NCBI RefSeq assembly: GCF_006064855.1
Contig: NZ_CP040753.1
Span: 2,170,001 to 2,234,000, forward strand
DNA from: Sulfitobacter sp. BSw21498
GTDB lineage: Bacteria; Pseudomonadota; Alphaproteobacteria; Rhodobacterales; Rhodobacteraceae
Length of the DNA: 64,000 nt
Direction of reading: 5' to 3'
This document shows positions 9,216-18,133 of the stretch, one piece after another (within the stretch, counting starts at the first letter, position 1; each line of letters opens with the position of its first letter). A program made the translations under genes and the position numbers. The notes under the pieces are model-generated. The model did no database searches. It had not been told where the DNA came from and was given only the letters and a program-made list of their open reading frames with translations.

Positions 9216-10727
9216 CTAAAGCGAGGCCGTATCCTTGGCCTGATGAAACGCCCCCCAGCGTTCAATCAGCCCCTGCTGCAGCCGTTTGGCCCGCCCATTC
9301 CAGGCCCGCCCCCCGTCAGGGCGTTCACGTTGCGCGCGCGTCAGGGTCGCGCGACGGGGCGTGTCGGCAGTGAACACGGCAAACGCCATCACCCGCCCGT
9401 CTGGTGCCGTCAGATATCCCGCCAGCGCCGAGACAAAGTTCAACGTTCCGGTTTTTGCCTCGACCTTGATCGAATGGTTTTGCACGGGGCGGCCTTTGGA
9501 ATCCCGCAAGGAAATCGACTTGAGCAAGGGTTTCAACGTGCCTGACCCGTGGATCCTGACCAGCGCTGTCACCATGTCCTGCGACGACACGCGGCTGTCT
9601 TCACCCAGACCGGAATGATCGACCAGCGCAGGCGCATTCATGCCCAGATTGGCCTTGGCCCAAACGTTCATTTCTGCCGCCGAGGCCCGCAAGGAAACCG
9701 GCGTTCCGGTGCGATAGACCGTGGCAGAAAGCCCTGCCATCTCAGCGATCAGGTTGTTGGAATACTTCAACATATCGCGCAGGATATCGCGCAAAGGCGC
9801 ACTTTTTCGGGCCACCAGAACCTCGCCCTCTGGCAGGCTGGTGATCAGGCTCATGTTGCGCAGGCGGATGCCCTGTGATCCTGCCAGCGTCTTGAATATG
9901 TCGCCCGCGTAAAGCCCCGGTTTGCGCACAGGCAACCACCGCGACCCGCCATTCCCCAAGGCGCTTTGGGCAACGCTCCAATCATCGCGCGTGCCCGCAT
10001 CGCGATAGGTAAATACCGGTGCGCTGCGGTCGCTGATCTCCATCGCGGCCATTGCGACATCGGGGCGGTAAGACCCTGACCGTCCGTCCATCGTGACCGC
10101 ATAGCTGCCGTTCTCGCGCTTCCATTCGAAATGCACGCGGTTAAAGTTCAGCGCCAGCCCCGACACTGCCGGATTGTAACCCACGTGATCCGGCTGGTCG
10201 GCATCAATCAACGGGAACATCGGCAGGCTGTGTTCATAGACTTTCAGCTCGCCTTTGACGCCTATGATCCCGGCCGCTTTCAGGTCGTCCACCAGCCTCG
10301 CGAGCCCGGCGGTATCCAGCGTCGGATCGCCCCCGCCCACAAGGATCAGATCGCCCTGCACTTCGCCGCCCACGACACCGCCGGTCGCCATGATCCGCGT
10401 TTCGAACTGATGCGCCGCGCCAAGCGTGTCCAGCGCGTACAGCGCGGTAATCGCTTTGGTTACGCTGGCAGGGGGCATGCCCTCAAGCGGGCCATGTTGT
10501 TCAAGCACCGCACCGGTTTCGGCGTCTGCCAGACTAAAGGTCACCATCCCGTCGAGCTTGGCTTTGTCGATCAGCTCTTGCGCAGAGGGGATCGACTGCC
10601 GGAACAGATCATCCCCGCGCAACACAGGGCGCAGCGATTCAGTCGGCGGGGCCGCAAACGCAGCCGGCGCGATAATGCCCGCTGCAGCGGACCCCAGAAA
10701 GAAACGACGTGATAAAACAGTTTTCAT
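9216..10727 (-). CDS. dacB: D-alanyl-D-alanine carboxypeptidase/endopeptidase (S13, PBP4-type)
   Basis: This is a periplasmic penicillin-binding protein that trims or opens peptidoglycan cross-links. The N-terminus (MKTVLSRRFFLGSAAAG) has a twin-arginine-like signal with SRRFFLG, ending near AFA. The three active-site motifs are S88-V-T-K (SxxK), S323-N-N (SxN) and K425-T-G (KTG). The 503-residue length with a long insertion between the first two motifs is the S13 class C layout. The start at 10727 was chosen because it opens the signal peptide. It lies 250 bases downstream of nadD on the same strand. A Tat-type signal on a DacB is slightly unusual but seen in this group. Confidence 0.94.
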   Translation of the reverse strand: MKTVLSRRFFLGSAAAGIIAPAAFAAPPTESLRPVLRGDDLFRQSIPSAQELIDKAKLDGMVTFSLADAETGAVLEQHGPLEGMPPASVTKAITALYALDTLGAAHQFETRIMATGGVVGGEVQGDLILVGGGDPTLDTAGLARLVDDLKAAGIIGVKGELKVYEHSLPMFPLIDADQPDHVGYNPAVSGLALNFNRVHFEWKRENGSYAVTMDGRSGSYRPDVAMAAMEISDRSAPVFTYRDAGTRDDWSVAQSALGNGGSRWLPVRKPGLYAGDIFKTLAGSQGIRLRNMSLITSLPEGEVLVARKSAPLRDILRDMLKYSNNLIAEMAGLSATVYRTGTPVSLRASAAEMNVWAKANLGMNAPALVDHSGLGEDSRVSSQDMVTALVRIHGSGTLKPLLKSISLRDSKGRPVQNHSIKVEAKTGTLNFVSALAGYLTAPDGRVMAFAVFTADTPRRATLTRAQRERPDGGRAWNGRAKRLQQGLIERWGAFHQAKDTASL

Positions 10728-10977
10728 GAGGCGACTTAAACCTGACAGGACCCAGTGACACAAGCAGTAGCAAATCACATTTTCATGGGCAACGGGGCCA
10801 TGGAAACGGACGGGACACGCAACGCGCCATTTTGATCATGTTTGACGCCCTGTCACTGATTCCCGCAGGCGATTTCCTGCCAATAGAGCTTGGCGCGGGT
10901 CCGGCATCTGCGCCGAGGTCCCTTTTGCCTTGGGCAGGGCGGGACACGATCTAGGGGCGGGCGTCGCCTTTTGCAGA

Positions 10978-11580
10978 CTACGCTGACCATTTGCCCGCAG
11001 CGCGGATCGCGCTTGAACTGACATCGACCATCGGCACATTCACAAAACACCACGCCGGCGCTTGCGAGCGCCCCAAGAGCTGGCTGTGCCGCCCCGCAAT
11101 CCGGTAGGGCGCATACAGCGTCGCCGCGCGGCTCATCCGCGCCGAGATCCGCTGGCCGGGTCGCGCAAGAACACCCAAGGGCACCGTTTCTATGATCTGC
11201 TGCCAGTCTTGCCACAGGTGGAACTGCGCCAGATTATCCGCGCCCATCAGCCAGACGAACCGCACGCCGGGATAGCGCGCGCGCAGCGCGGCAAGGGTCT
11301 GCGCGGTATAGCGCGTGCCTAGATGGGCCTCGATGTCCGTGACCTCGACCCGCGGATGCTGCATCACCTGCCGCGCCATCGCCAGACGCTGCTCCATCGG
11401 GGCCGGACCTTGTGCCTTCAACGGGTTGCCGGGGCTCAGCATCCACCACACGCGATCCAGCCCGAAACGCTTTATCGCTTCGCGGGTGATATGCGCGTGC
11501 CCCTCGTGTGCCGGATCAAACGACCCGCCCAGCAGTCCGATCACCTGCCCTGGGGGCGCATATGGAAATGGATAACCCAA
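10978..11580 (-). CDS. nadD: Nicotinate-nucleotide adenylyltransferase
   Basis: NadD joins nicotinate mononucleotide to ATP to form deamido-NAD, the step before NadE (also in this window at 41.8-43.4 kb). Motifs seen are [11 protein letters not shown] (nucleotidyl-transferase T/HxGH signature), [11 protein letters not shown] and the C-terminal SSSAIR. The length is 200 residues. The only start that keeps the family N-terminus ([15 protein letters not shown]) is TTG at 11580; a GTG at codon 13 is the alternative. The region just upstream is occupied by the terminator-like hairpin of the symporter gene, so the ribosome site is poor and expression may be low. Confidence 0.93.
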   Translation of the reverse strand: MGYPFPYAPPGQVIGLLGGSFDPAHEGHAHITREAIKRFGLDRVWWMLSPGNPLKAQGPAPMEQRLAMARQVMQHPRVEVTDIEAHLGTRYTAQTLAALRARYPGVRFVWLMGADNLAQFHLWQDWQQIIETVPLGVLARPGQRISARMSRAATLYAPYRIAGRHSQLLGRSQAPAWCFVNVPMVDVSSSAIRAAGKWSA

Positions 11581-11582
11581 CG

Positions 11583-11612
11583 AAAACGGCCCCCGATATA
11601 CATCAGGGGCCG
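11583..11612 (-). terminator. Probable terminator of the AGCS symporter gene
   Basis: A 7-bp stem (11587-11593 with 11606-11612), read on the minus strand, is followed by TTTT. It sits directly in front of the nadD start, between the symporter and nadD. The short T-run makes it a moderate candidate. Confidence 0.6.
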
Positions 11613-11657
11613 AAAGAAGGGCAGCAACGCCGCTTTGTCAATCGCGTAGTCCGTGCG

Positions 11658-13211
11658 TTAATCGACGAACTTCTTGATCTCGCCGGATTTAAGCCGTGCG
11701 AAATAGCTCTTCATCTCGCGTTTGACGATCGGCATCAGGAAGTACAGCGCCGTGATGTTCACAACCGCCATAGCAAAGATCATCGCATCAGAAAAGTCGA
11801 TGACCGCCCCAAGATTGGCCGCAGCCCCCACGATGATGAACAGGCAGAAGATCACCTTGAACACGATCTCTTTGGTTTTGCCTTCGCCAAACAGATAGGT
11901 CCACGCTTTCAGCCCGTAGTAGGACCAGCTGATCATGGTGGAAAAGGCGAACAGGATCACCGCCACAGCTAGGACATAGGGGAACCAGCTGAACCCGGTC
12001 GCAAAGGCGGCGGATGTCAGCTGCACGCCGCTGGACCCGTCAACGGTCTGGATCGCGGTGCCTGCCTCGTTCAGGATGAAACGCCCTGTTTCGGGGTCCA
12101 TAACCAACACGCCAGAGATGGTGATCACCAAAGCCGTCATCGTACAGATCACAACGGTATCGATGAACGGCTCAAGCAGGGAAACCACGCCTTCGGTCAC
12201 CGGCTCTTTGGTGCGCACGGCAGAGTGTGCGATCGCAGCCGATCCCACGCCCGCTTCGTTAGAGAACGCCGCCCGTTTAAAGCCCTGGATCAACGCACCA
12301 ACCAGACCGCCTGCAACACCCAGACCGCTGAATGCGCCTTCAAAGATCTGGCCAAAGGCCCAACCGATCTTGTCGTATTCAACGATCAGGATAATCAGCG
12401 CGGCCCCGACATAGATCACACCCATCAGCGGTACGATCTTTTCAGTCACGTTGGCGATGGATTTGATCCCGCCCACGATGACCGAAAACACCACGGCGGC
12501 AAACACGATGCCCGTGATCCATCCGGGGTAATCCCCGATGATACCGGACAGCTGCGCATGTGCCTGGTTGGCTTGGAACATGTTCCCGCCGCCCAAGGCG
12601 CCGCCGATGGTAAAGATCGAAAAGACAATCGCCAGAAAGCCGCCCAAAGGCAGGCCGCGTTCCTTAAAGCCCTTTGTCATATAGTACATCGGACCACCGG
12701 AAACGGTGCCATCGGCGTATTCATTGCGATATTTCACACCCAGCGTACATTCGGTGAACTTGGATGCCATGCCCAGCAAACCGGCCAAGATCATCCAGAA
12801 GGTTGCGCCCGGCCCACCGATGCCCACGGCCACCGCGACGCCCGCGATGTTCCCCAGACCGACAGTCCCCGACAGCGCCGTCGTCAGCGCCTGAAAGTGG
12901 CTGACCTCACCCGCGTCGTCGGGATCGGAATAATCGCCTTTCACCAGCGATATCGCATGCGAGAACGCCTTGATCTGAATAAAACCAAAGTACAGCGTAA
13001 ACACAGACGCCGCGACCACCAGCCACAGCACGATCCACGGGAAGTTGGTGCCCGGCAGCGACATAAAGATCAGGTTCACGAACCAGCCCGTCGAACCGGC
13101 AAAGATATCGTTGATGCGTTGATCCATGCCCACGGCCTCTTGTGCAGAGGCAACCATCGGCAAGGCAGAGACAGCAGCAGCCCCCACACCCGTTGTCAGA
13201 AAGTTTTTCAT
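11658..13211 (-). CDS. Sodium:alanine/glycine symporter (AGCS family)
   Basis: This is an inner-membrane secondary transporter of the alanine-or-glycine:cation symporter family, 517 residues with many hydrophobic spans. The family signature region is [25 protein letters not shown], followed by the conserved SGGPMYYM and [14 protein letters not shown]. The first 23 residues ([23 protein letters not shown]) look like a signal peptide before the usual AGCS N-terminus, a layout common in Roseobacters. The start at 13211 has GAAAGG upstream. The universal stress protein gene ends 11 bases upstream, so the two are probably co-transcribed. Substrate (alanine, glycine or another small amino acid) cannot be decided. 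Confidence 0.92.
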   Translation of the reverse strand: MKNFLTTGVGAAAVSALPMVASAQEAVGMDQRINDIFAGSTGWFVNLIFMSLPGTNFPWIVLWLVVAASVFTLYFGFIQIKAFSHAISLVKGDYSDPDDAGEVSHFQALTTALSGTVGLGNIAGVAVAVGIGGPGATFWMILAGLLGMASKFTECTLGVKYRNEYADGTVSGGPMYYMTKGFKERGLPLGGFLAIVFSIFTIGGALGGGNMFQANQAHAQLSGIIGDYPGWITGIVFAAVVFSVIVGGIKSIANVTEKIVPLMGVIYVGAALIILIVEYDKIGWAFGQIFEGAFSGLGVAGGLVGALIQGFKRAAFSNEAGVGSAAIAHSAVRTKEPVTEGVVSLLEPFIDTVVICTMTALVITISGVLVMDPETGRFILNEAGTAIQTVDGSSGVQLTSAAFATGFSWFPYVLAVAVILFAFSTMISWSYYGLKAWTYLFGEGKTKEIVFKVIFCLFIIVGAAANLGAVIDFSDAMIFAMAVVNITALYFLMPIVKREMKSYFARLKSGEIKKFVD

Positions 13212-13222
13212 GATATGACCTT

Positions 13223-13663
13223 TCAAGGAATGATCGTCAAAGGCACGCGGGAGGCGACGGCCAAACGGCCCGTCACGCCACCGAACATACGCTCTTTCAA
13301 ACCGCGCAGACCGACACGGCCCACCACGATCTGCTGTGCGCCATGCTTTTTGGCCAGATCGTCCAGAATATCGGCAACATCGCCGTGCTTTACGATGCCC
13401 TGAACCGTTACGCCCTTTTCGTCCGCTTTTTTCACCGCCGGATCGACAATGCGTTCACGGGCTAGCGCCAGCTCTTCTTCGCGCCGTTTGTGACGCTGGT
13501 CATTTTCCTCGGAGGTTTGGAAACTAAACGGAGACCATTCGATCACATACACGAGCTTGAGCTCGCAATCCCCGATCAATCTGGCCTGGGTCATAGCGAA
13601 ATCCAAAGCGCGCGCTCCGGCCTCTCCCCCGTCCAGACCAACTATAATAGTCGAAGCTGTCAT
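13223..13663 (-). CDS. Universal stress protein UspA family
   Basis: This is a 146-residue single Usp domain. It opens [20 protein letters not shown] (first beta strand and the ribose-side loop) and carries the ATP-binding Usp signature G-x2-G-x9-G ([19 protein letters not shown]), ending VPLTIIP. The signature suggests an ATP-binding Usp. The ATG at 13663 was chosen because it opens the domain; a longer reading to 13726 adds a basic stretch with no support. It lies 11 bases upstream of the AGCS symporter. Usp-transporter pairs often act together, so a regulatory role on the symporter is plausible but inferred. Confidence 0.9.
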   Translation of the reverse strand: MTASTIIVGLDGGEAGARALDFAMTQARLIGDCELKLVYVIEWSPFSFQTSEENDQRHKRREEELALARERIVDPAVKKADEKGVTVQGIVKHGDVADILDDLAKKHGAQQIVVGRVGLRGLKERMFGGVTGRLAVASRVPLTIIP

Positions 13664-14042
13664 GTATTTATCCCTATGTTGAGACACGGTCTTTTTGCGG
13701 CCGCGTTGAATCGGGGCGCTAAACACACCCGAGTCTGCAGAATATAAACGAGGTCTGAAATTTTTTTCGACTGAATTTCGTGTAAAATGCGGTCAATCGT
13801 CCCCATTTACCGGCTTTTGCTCAGTTAAAACGGAAACCTGCTGCCAAAACTCCGCTGACGGGTCGTCGGGCCATGATCCAAAGCAAAGCGCACCACACCC
13901 TAAAAGCGGTCCCTCGGCGGCGGGTCTTCAAAACCGCACGAGATGCCTTATATATGAGCCTAATATATTGAACGTTTGCTCTTGCCCGCCAGTGGCGATA
14001 TTGCACGCTCCAAATCGTATTCAGCTTATCCGAGGATTCTCA
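13664..14042. other. Intergenic region between divergent usp and ettA
   Basis: About 380 bases hold no open reading frame of interest. It contains AT-rich stretches at about 13755-13800 and 13940-13980 that could house the two divergent promoters, but I could not pick convincing -35/-10 pairs. No RNA gene was recognised. Confidence 0.6.
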
Positions 14043-15698
14043 ATGGCCGCCTTTCAATATGTCTATCACATGTCCGGTGTCTCAAAGACCTATCCGGGCG
14101 GTAAGAAATGTTTCGACAACATCAACCTGAACTTCCTGCCGGGTGTGAAAATCGGCGTCGTCGGTATCAACGGTTCGGGTAAATCGACGTTGATGCGGAT
14201 TATGGCCGGTCAGGACAAAGACTTTTCGGGCGAAGCATGGGTCGCCGAGGGTGCCAAGGTTGGCTACCTCGAGCAAGAACCCTACCTCGACCCCGCTTTG
14301 ACCGTGCGCGAGAATGTCATGCTGGGCGTCAAAAAGAAGAAAGATATTCTGGATCGCTATAACGAACTGGCGATGAACTATTCCGACGAAACCGCCGACG
14401 AGATGGCCGCGTTGCAAGACCAGATCGACGCAGAGAACCTGTGGGATCTCGACAGCCAGATCGACGTATCGATGGAAGCCCTGCGCTGCCCCCCTGATGA
14501 TGCGGATGTCACAACCCTTTCTGGTGGTGAAGCCCGCCGTGTTGCCCTGTGCAAACTGCTGCTTGAAGCGCCTGAAATGCTGCTCCTCGATGAACCGACC
14601 AACCACTTGGACGCGGAAACCATCGCTTGGCTGCAACAGCACTTGATCGACTATAAGGGCACGATCCTGATCGTGACCCACGACCGTTATTTCTTGGATA
14701 ACATCACCAGCTGGATTCTTGAGTTGGACCGCGGCAATGGCATCCCTTACGAAGGGAACTATTCCAACTGGATCGACCAGAAAGCCAAACGGCTTGAGCA
14801 AGAAGCCCGCGAAGACAAGTCCAAGCAAAAGACGCTGTCGCGCGAACTTGAATGGATGCGTCAGGGGGCCAAGGCCCGTCAGGCGAAATCCAAGGCACGT
14901 ATTAACGCCTACAACGAAATGGCCGACAGCTCAGAGCGCGAGCGTCTGACGCGCGCCCAGATCGTTATCCCCAACGGCCCACGTCTGGGCAACAAGGTGC
15001 TTGAGGTCGAAGGCCTGTCCAAGGCTATGGGCGACAAGCTGTTGATCGAAAAGCTGGACTTTACCTTGCCACCGGGCGGGATCGTCGGCGTGATCGGGCC
15101 CAACGGCGCGGGTAAATCGACCCTGTTCAAAATGATCACCGGCCACGAACAACCCGACACCGGCACGATCGAGCTTGGGAACACGGTTGATCTGTCCTAC
15201 GTCGACCAGTCGCGCGATGACCTGAACCCGGACGATAACGTCTGGCAGGCCATCTCTGGCGGGGCCGAGATCATCAAACTGGGCGACGCCGAAGTAAACT
15301 CCCGCGCCTATTGCGGTGCATTCAACTTCAAGGGCGGCGACCAACAGAAGAAAGTCGGCCTGCTGTCAGGTGGTGAACGCAACCGTGTGCACATGGCGCG
15401 TCTGCTCAAAGAAGGCGGCAACGTACTGCTGCTCGATGAACCGACCAACGATTTGGACGTTGAAACGCTCCGTGCGCTCGAAGACGCGCTGGTCGACTTC
15501 GCGGGCTGCGCCGTGGTCATCTCGCACGACCGCTTCTTCCTTGACAGGATCTGTACGCACATCCTTGCATTCGAAGGCGACGCACATGTCGAATGGTTCG
15601 AAGGTGGCTTCTCTGATTACGAAGAAGACAAGAAACGCCGTCTGGGCGAAGACGCCATGGAACCCAAGCGCATGAAACACAAGAAATTCTCGCGCTGA
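14043..15698 (+). CDS. ettA: Energy-dependent translational throttle protein (ABC-F ATPase)
   Basis: EttA binds the ribosomal E site and gates entry into elongation depending on ATP/ADP. The protein is 551 residues with two ABC domains and no membrane part. Walker A motifs are GINGSGKST and GPNGAGKST, signatures LSGGEARRV and LSGGERNRV, and Walker B motifs LLLDEPTNHLD and LLLDEPTNDLD. Between the domains lies the EttA arm/linker region. The C-terminus KRMKHKKFSR is the typical basic EttA end. GAGGATTCTCA precedes the ATG at 14043. It is a single-gene unit with its own terminator. Confidence 0.96.
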   Translation: MAAFQYVYHMSGVSKTYPGGKKCFDNINLNFLPGVKIGVVGINGSGKSTLMRIMAGQDKDFSGEAWVAEGAKVGYLEQEPYLDPALTVRENVMLGVKKKKDILDRYNELAMNYSDETADEMAALQDQIDAENLWDLDSQIDVSMEALRCPPDDADVTTLSGGEARRVALCKLLLEAPEMLLLDEPTNHLDAETIAWLQQHLIDYKGTILIVTHDRYFLDNITSWILELDRGNGIPYEGNYSNWIDQKAKRLEQEAREDKSKQKTLSRELEWMRQGAKARQAKSKARINAYNEMADSSERERLTRAQIVIPNGPRLGNKVLEVEGLSKAMGDKLLIEKLDFTLPPGGIVGVIGPNGAGKSTLFKMITGHEQPDTGTIELGNTVDLSYVDQSRDDLNPDDNVWQAISGGAEIIKLGDAEVNSRAYCGAFNFKGGDQQKKVGLLSGGERNRVHMARLLKEGGNVLLLDEPTNDLDVETLRALEDALVDFAGCAVVISHDRFFLDRICTHILAFEGDAHVEWFEGGFSDYEEDKKRRLGEDAMEPKRMKHKKFSR

Positions 15699-15720
15699 TC
15701 CAGCCGTAGGTTTTAATGAC

Positions 15721-15753
15721 AAAGGCCCCTGCAGGAAACTGCGGGGGCCTTTT
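15721..15753 (+). terminator. Intrinsic terminator after ettA
   Basis: A GC-rich stem of about 14 bp with one G-T pair (AAAGGCCCCTGCAG with CTGCGGGGGCCTTTT) and a GAAA-type loop ends in TTTT. Confidence 0.88.
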
Positions 15754-15799
15754 CGTTTCTAGTGGGCATCGCGAGTGCGATGCAAAAAAGGGGGGGCGA

Positions 15800-16759
15800 T
15801 TATACCCCGTCGGCCAGCTCGGCATAGCCGTCGGTGCGGTCCGTACTGGCGCTGTCTGGCACGGTTTCACGGCCCAGAAAGTCGCGCAGCGTGTTGCAGG
15901 CAGACAGCCCCGACCACAGCCGCTGGTTCGACACGAGCTTTACGGTTACATCTGCGCTAAAGTCCCCCCCAATCCGCACCGCAGTGCCGTCATGGGAGAG
16001 GATATCCTCGATGTCTTTCTGAATTTCATCCGGCTTGATCCGGTGGCGGCCGATCACGGTCCCCACGATGATTCCGTCGCCCGCATAGCCCATATAGCAT
16101 TTCTCGTGCACCAGCGCCGCGACCGTGGCCTGCGCAACCAAACCCATCTGGCGGCAGAATTCAGCCGGGCTTGCCGCGTCAAAGATATTGCGGATTTGTG
16201 GGAGCTTCACCGCGAAAAGACTCATGGCATAGCAGCCTTCGGGCAGGCGCAGCATGTGGTTTTCGAACCCGTGCAGATCATCGACCCCCACGACGTTCAG
16301 ATCAAAGCTTTCGTCCACGCGGACCTTCATCAGGCCCGACAGTTCCGCCAGCGTATGGGCCGCCTCGCGTTCACGGCGCAGGCTGTCGCTGAGCATCCCC
16401 GCCATGTTGATCCGCGCGCCCAGCTCGATACCGTTGAGCGGCTTGAAGATGAAATCGGTCGCCCCTGCACGGAATGCCGTGTCCATCAGATCGTGTTTGC
16501 GGCTGCCGGTAATCATAATAATCGGCGCGCTTTTATAGGCCTGCATGGTGCGAATATCGTCACACAGCGTAATCCCATCGACGCCGGGCAACATGATATC
16601 CAGCAAGAAACAGTCAAAACTTGCCCCGTGGTCTTCGATCTTGGCCATCCCGTCCTCGGCCGAGACGGCACAGACCAGATCAAACCCAAGCGACGGCGTG
16701 AGGCAGTCGCGCAGGAGGTCGAGGATGGTAGGGTCGTCGTCTACGGCAAGGATTTTCAT
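15800..16759 (-). CDS. Response regulator with divergent GGDEF-like output domain
   Basis: This is a 319-residue protein. Residues 1-125 are a receiver domain: the acidic pocket is DDD at 7-9, the phospho-acceptor is D54 (LLDIMLPGVDG), a Thr lies in IIMITGS and the conserved Lys in FIFKPL. A helical linker (RREREAAHTLAEL) leads to a second domain of about 150 residues. Its core YMGYAGDGIIVGTVIG falls where a GGDEF or nucleotide cyclase domain would have RYGGDEFAVLL, so it looks like a degenerate, probably catalytically inactive, cyclase-fold domain. This reading is by eye and uncertain. The start at 16759 opens the receiver domain. No histidine kinase is adjacent. Confidence 0.8.
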   Translation of the reverse strand: MKILAVDDDPTILDLLRDCLTPSLGFDLVCAVSAEDGMAKIEDHGASFDCFLLDIMLPGVDGITLCDDIRTMQAYKSAPIIMITGSRKHDLMDTAFRAGATDFIFKPLNGIELGARINMAGMLSDSLRREREAAHTLAELSGLMKVRVDESFDLNVVGVDDLHGFENHMLRLPEGCYAMSLFAVKLPQIRNIFDAASPAEFCRQMGLVAQATVAALVHEKCYMGYAGDGIIVGTVIGRHRIKPDEIQKDIEDILSHDGTAVRIGGDFSADVTVKLVSNQRLWSGLSACNTLRDFLGRETVPDSASTDRTDGYAELADGV

Positions 16760-17156
16760 AAGGGGGCTCACTCGTTGTCGGGTTACCAGAAAGGGGGAAT
16801 CGTTAAGTTTGTGATACGGCTGGGAACAAAATCGCAAAAGAATCTGTCAGCAGTGGGGCAAAATGAGCCAAGGCGTTAACCGTTTTGAGGTTGCAAACGG
16901 CCAACATCTATTGGCGTAAAACGCCTTCGCCGAAGGAAGTAAGGCAAGAATGTGCCGAAATAAGCGATGAACGGCCTGTTTTTTAACGCCCATTGACAGC
17001 CTCTTGCGCGAATCTCTGCGACCTGCCATATCGAAGGAGCTAACGTTATTCTTTTTCGACCAACTGTCTCCCTCATACGGCGTTCAGACTTCGATCCAGA
17101 CCGACAACGCCGAGCCATCGCACGACGCGGATGGCATACTAGAGGAGACTACGGAT
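16760..17156. other. Intergenic region and likely csp 5' leader
   Basis: About 400 bases without a convincing gene separate the response regulator and the first cold-shock gene. It contains a small hairpin (CCTTCGCCGAAGG, about 16924-16936) and, towards 17000-17150, sequence likely to be the untranslated leader of the cold-shock mRNA. Long structured leaders are usual for csp genes, but no cold-box element could be identified by eye. Confidence 0.5.
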
Positions 17157-17363
17157 ATGGCCACTGGCACCGTAAAATGGTTTAACACAACTAAAGGCTT
17201 CGGCTTTATCGCACCCGATGGCGGCAGCAAAGATGTATTCGTACACATCTCCGCTGTTGAGCGCGCAGGCCTGACCGGTCTGGCCGACAACCAGAAAGTG
17301 ACATTCGACATCGAAGCTGGCCGTGACGGCCGCGAATCCGCGTCGAACATCGCACTGGCATAA
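17157..17363 (+). CDS. Cold-shock protein, CspA family (copy 1)
   Basis: This is a 68-residue single cold-shock domain that binds single-stranded RNA/DNA and melts mRNA structure. RNP-1 is KGFGFIAPD and RNP-2 is DVFVHIS. The length and the start [10 protein letters not shown] are canonical. AGAGGAGACTACGGAT precedes the ATG. It is about 94 percent identical to the second copy at 28377 (differences at four positions only), so the two are recent or well-conserved paralogs. It has its own terminator. Confidence 0.96.
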   Translation: MATGTVKWFNTTKGFGFIAPDGGSKDVFVHISAVERAGLTGLADNQKVTFDIEAGRDGRESASNIALA

Positions 17364-17398
17364 GCCATGCAGGGCCTTAGGCCCGCACCATGAATTTG

Positions 17399-17431
17399 CC
17401 GGCTGACCCTCACGGGACAGCCGGTTTTTTT
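17399..17431 (+). terminator. Intrinsic terminator after csp copy 1
   Basis: A 7-bp outer stem (17399-17405 with 17418-17424) has an inner CCC/GGG pairing and is followed by seven T. Confidence 0.9.
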
Positions 17432-17500
17432 ATGCCCTCAGGGTTGCCAAACCCAACCCAAGTGGCAAAATACCGTCATCACATCCTAAAGGAGCCCCCC

Positions 17501-18052
17501 ATGCGCCGTCGTCAGTTTATCGCAGGCTCTTTGGCCGCCCTCGCCTTTCCGCACGCGCTGTTCGCCGCGGGTGCCGCCTATGATCCCATGCCGCAAATGG
17601 TGTCGATCAAACCGCAATATGCCGTGGGTGAACTGCTGATCCTGCCCCGCAGCCACTACCTGTATCTGGTGACCGCCCCCGGTCAGGCCATGCGATACGG
17701 TGTGGGCGTCGGCAAAGCGGGTCTGGAATTCACCGGCACCGCGACGATCGACGTCAAAAAGGAATGGCCCACGTGGCGCCCCACGGACGAAATGATCGAA
17801 CGCGAACCCAAATCCTATGCGCGGTTCATCGGGAACACCGACGCGCAGCCGGGCGGCCCCAGCAACCCACTGGGCGCGCGCGCACTGTACCTGTTCCAGA
17901 ACGGCAAAGACACGTATTTCCGCATCCATGGCACCACCCAACCCAGCAGCATCGGGCGCTCTGTCTCGAATGGCTGCATCCGGATGCTGAATGAACACGT
18001 CAAGGACCTTTACCAGCGCGTGCCTATCGGCACCAAAGTTACCGTTCTTTAA
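17501..18052 (+). CDS. L,D-transpeptidase (YkuD domain), exported
   Basis: This is a periplasmic enzyme that forms 3-3 peptidoglycan cross-links or attaches proteins to peptidoglycan. It has 183 residues. The N-terminus MRRRQFIAGSLAALAFPHALFA is a Tat-like signal. The YkuD catalytic motif is seen as H143 (RIHGT) and S-N-G-C159-I-R-M; C159 is the catalytic cysteine. GGTATID/KKEWPTWRPTDEM is the usual family middle. The start at 17501 has AAAGGAG upstream. It is of the short ErfK type with no LysM or PG-binding domain. Confidence 0.93.
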   Translation: MRRRQFIAGSLAALAFPHALFAAGAAYDPMPQMVSIKPQYAVGELLILPRSHYLYLVTAPGQAMRYGVGVGKAGLEFTGTATIDVKKEWPTWRPTDEMIEREPKSYARFIGNTDAQPGGPSNPLGARALYLFQNGKDTYFRIHGTTQPSSIGRSVSNGCIRMLNEHVKDLYQRVPIGTKVTVL

Positions 18053-18072
18053 GTATCAGACTCACAACGTAA

Positions 18073-18100
18073 AAGGGGCTGGCATCACTGCCAGCCCCTT
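18073..18100. terminator. Bidirectional terminator between the YkuD gene and the ABC operon
   Basis: A perfect 12-bp stem (18073-18084 with 18089-18100) has a TCAC loop and sits between two convergent genes. The T-run is weak on the plus side (CTTCTCG). Confidence 0.8.
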
Positions 18101-18133
18101 CTCGTTTCGGCATACCCTTAGGGATATACCCTC

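Noticed and set aside
10836..11039. Short frame between nadD and dacB
   Set aside because: It overlaps the end of nadD in another frame and has random-like composition; the 250-base gap shows no gene.
12225..13403. 392-residue open frame opposite the AGCS/usp genes
   Set aside because: Crosses two real genes on the other strand and has biased Arg/His/Gln composition.
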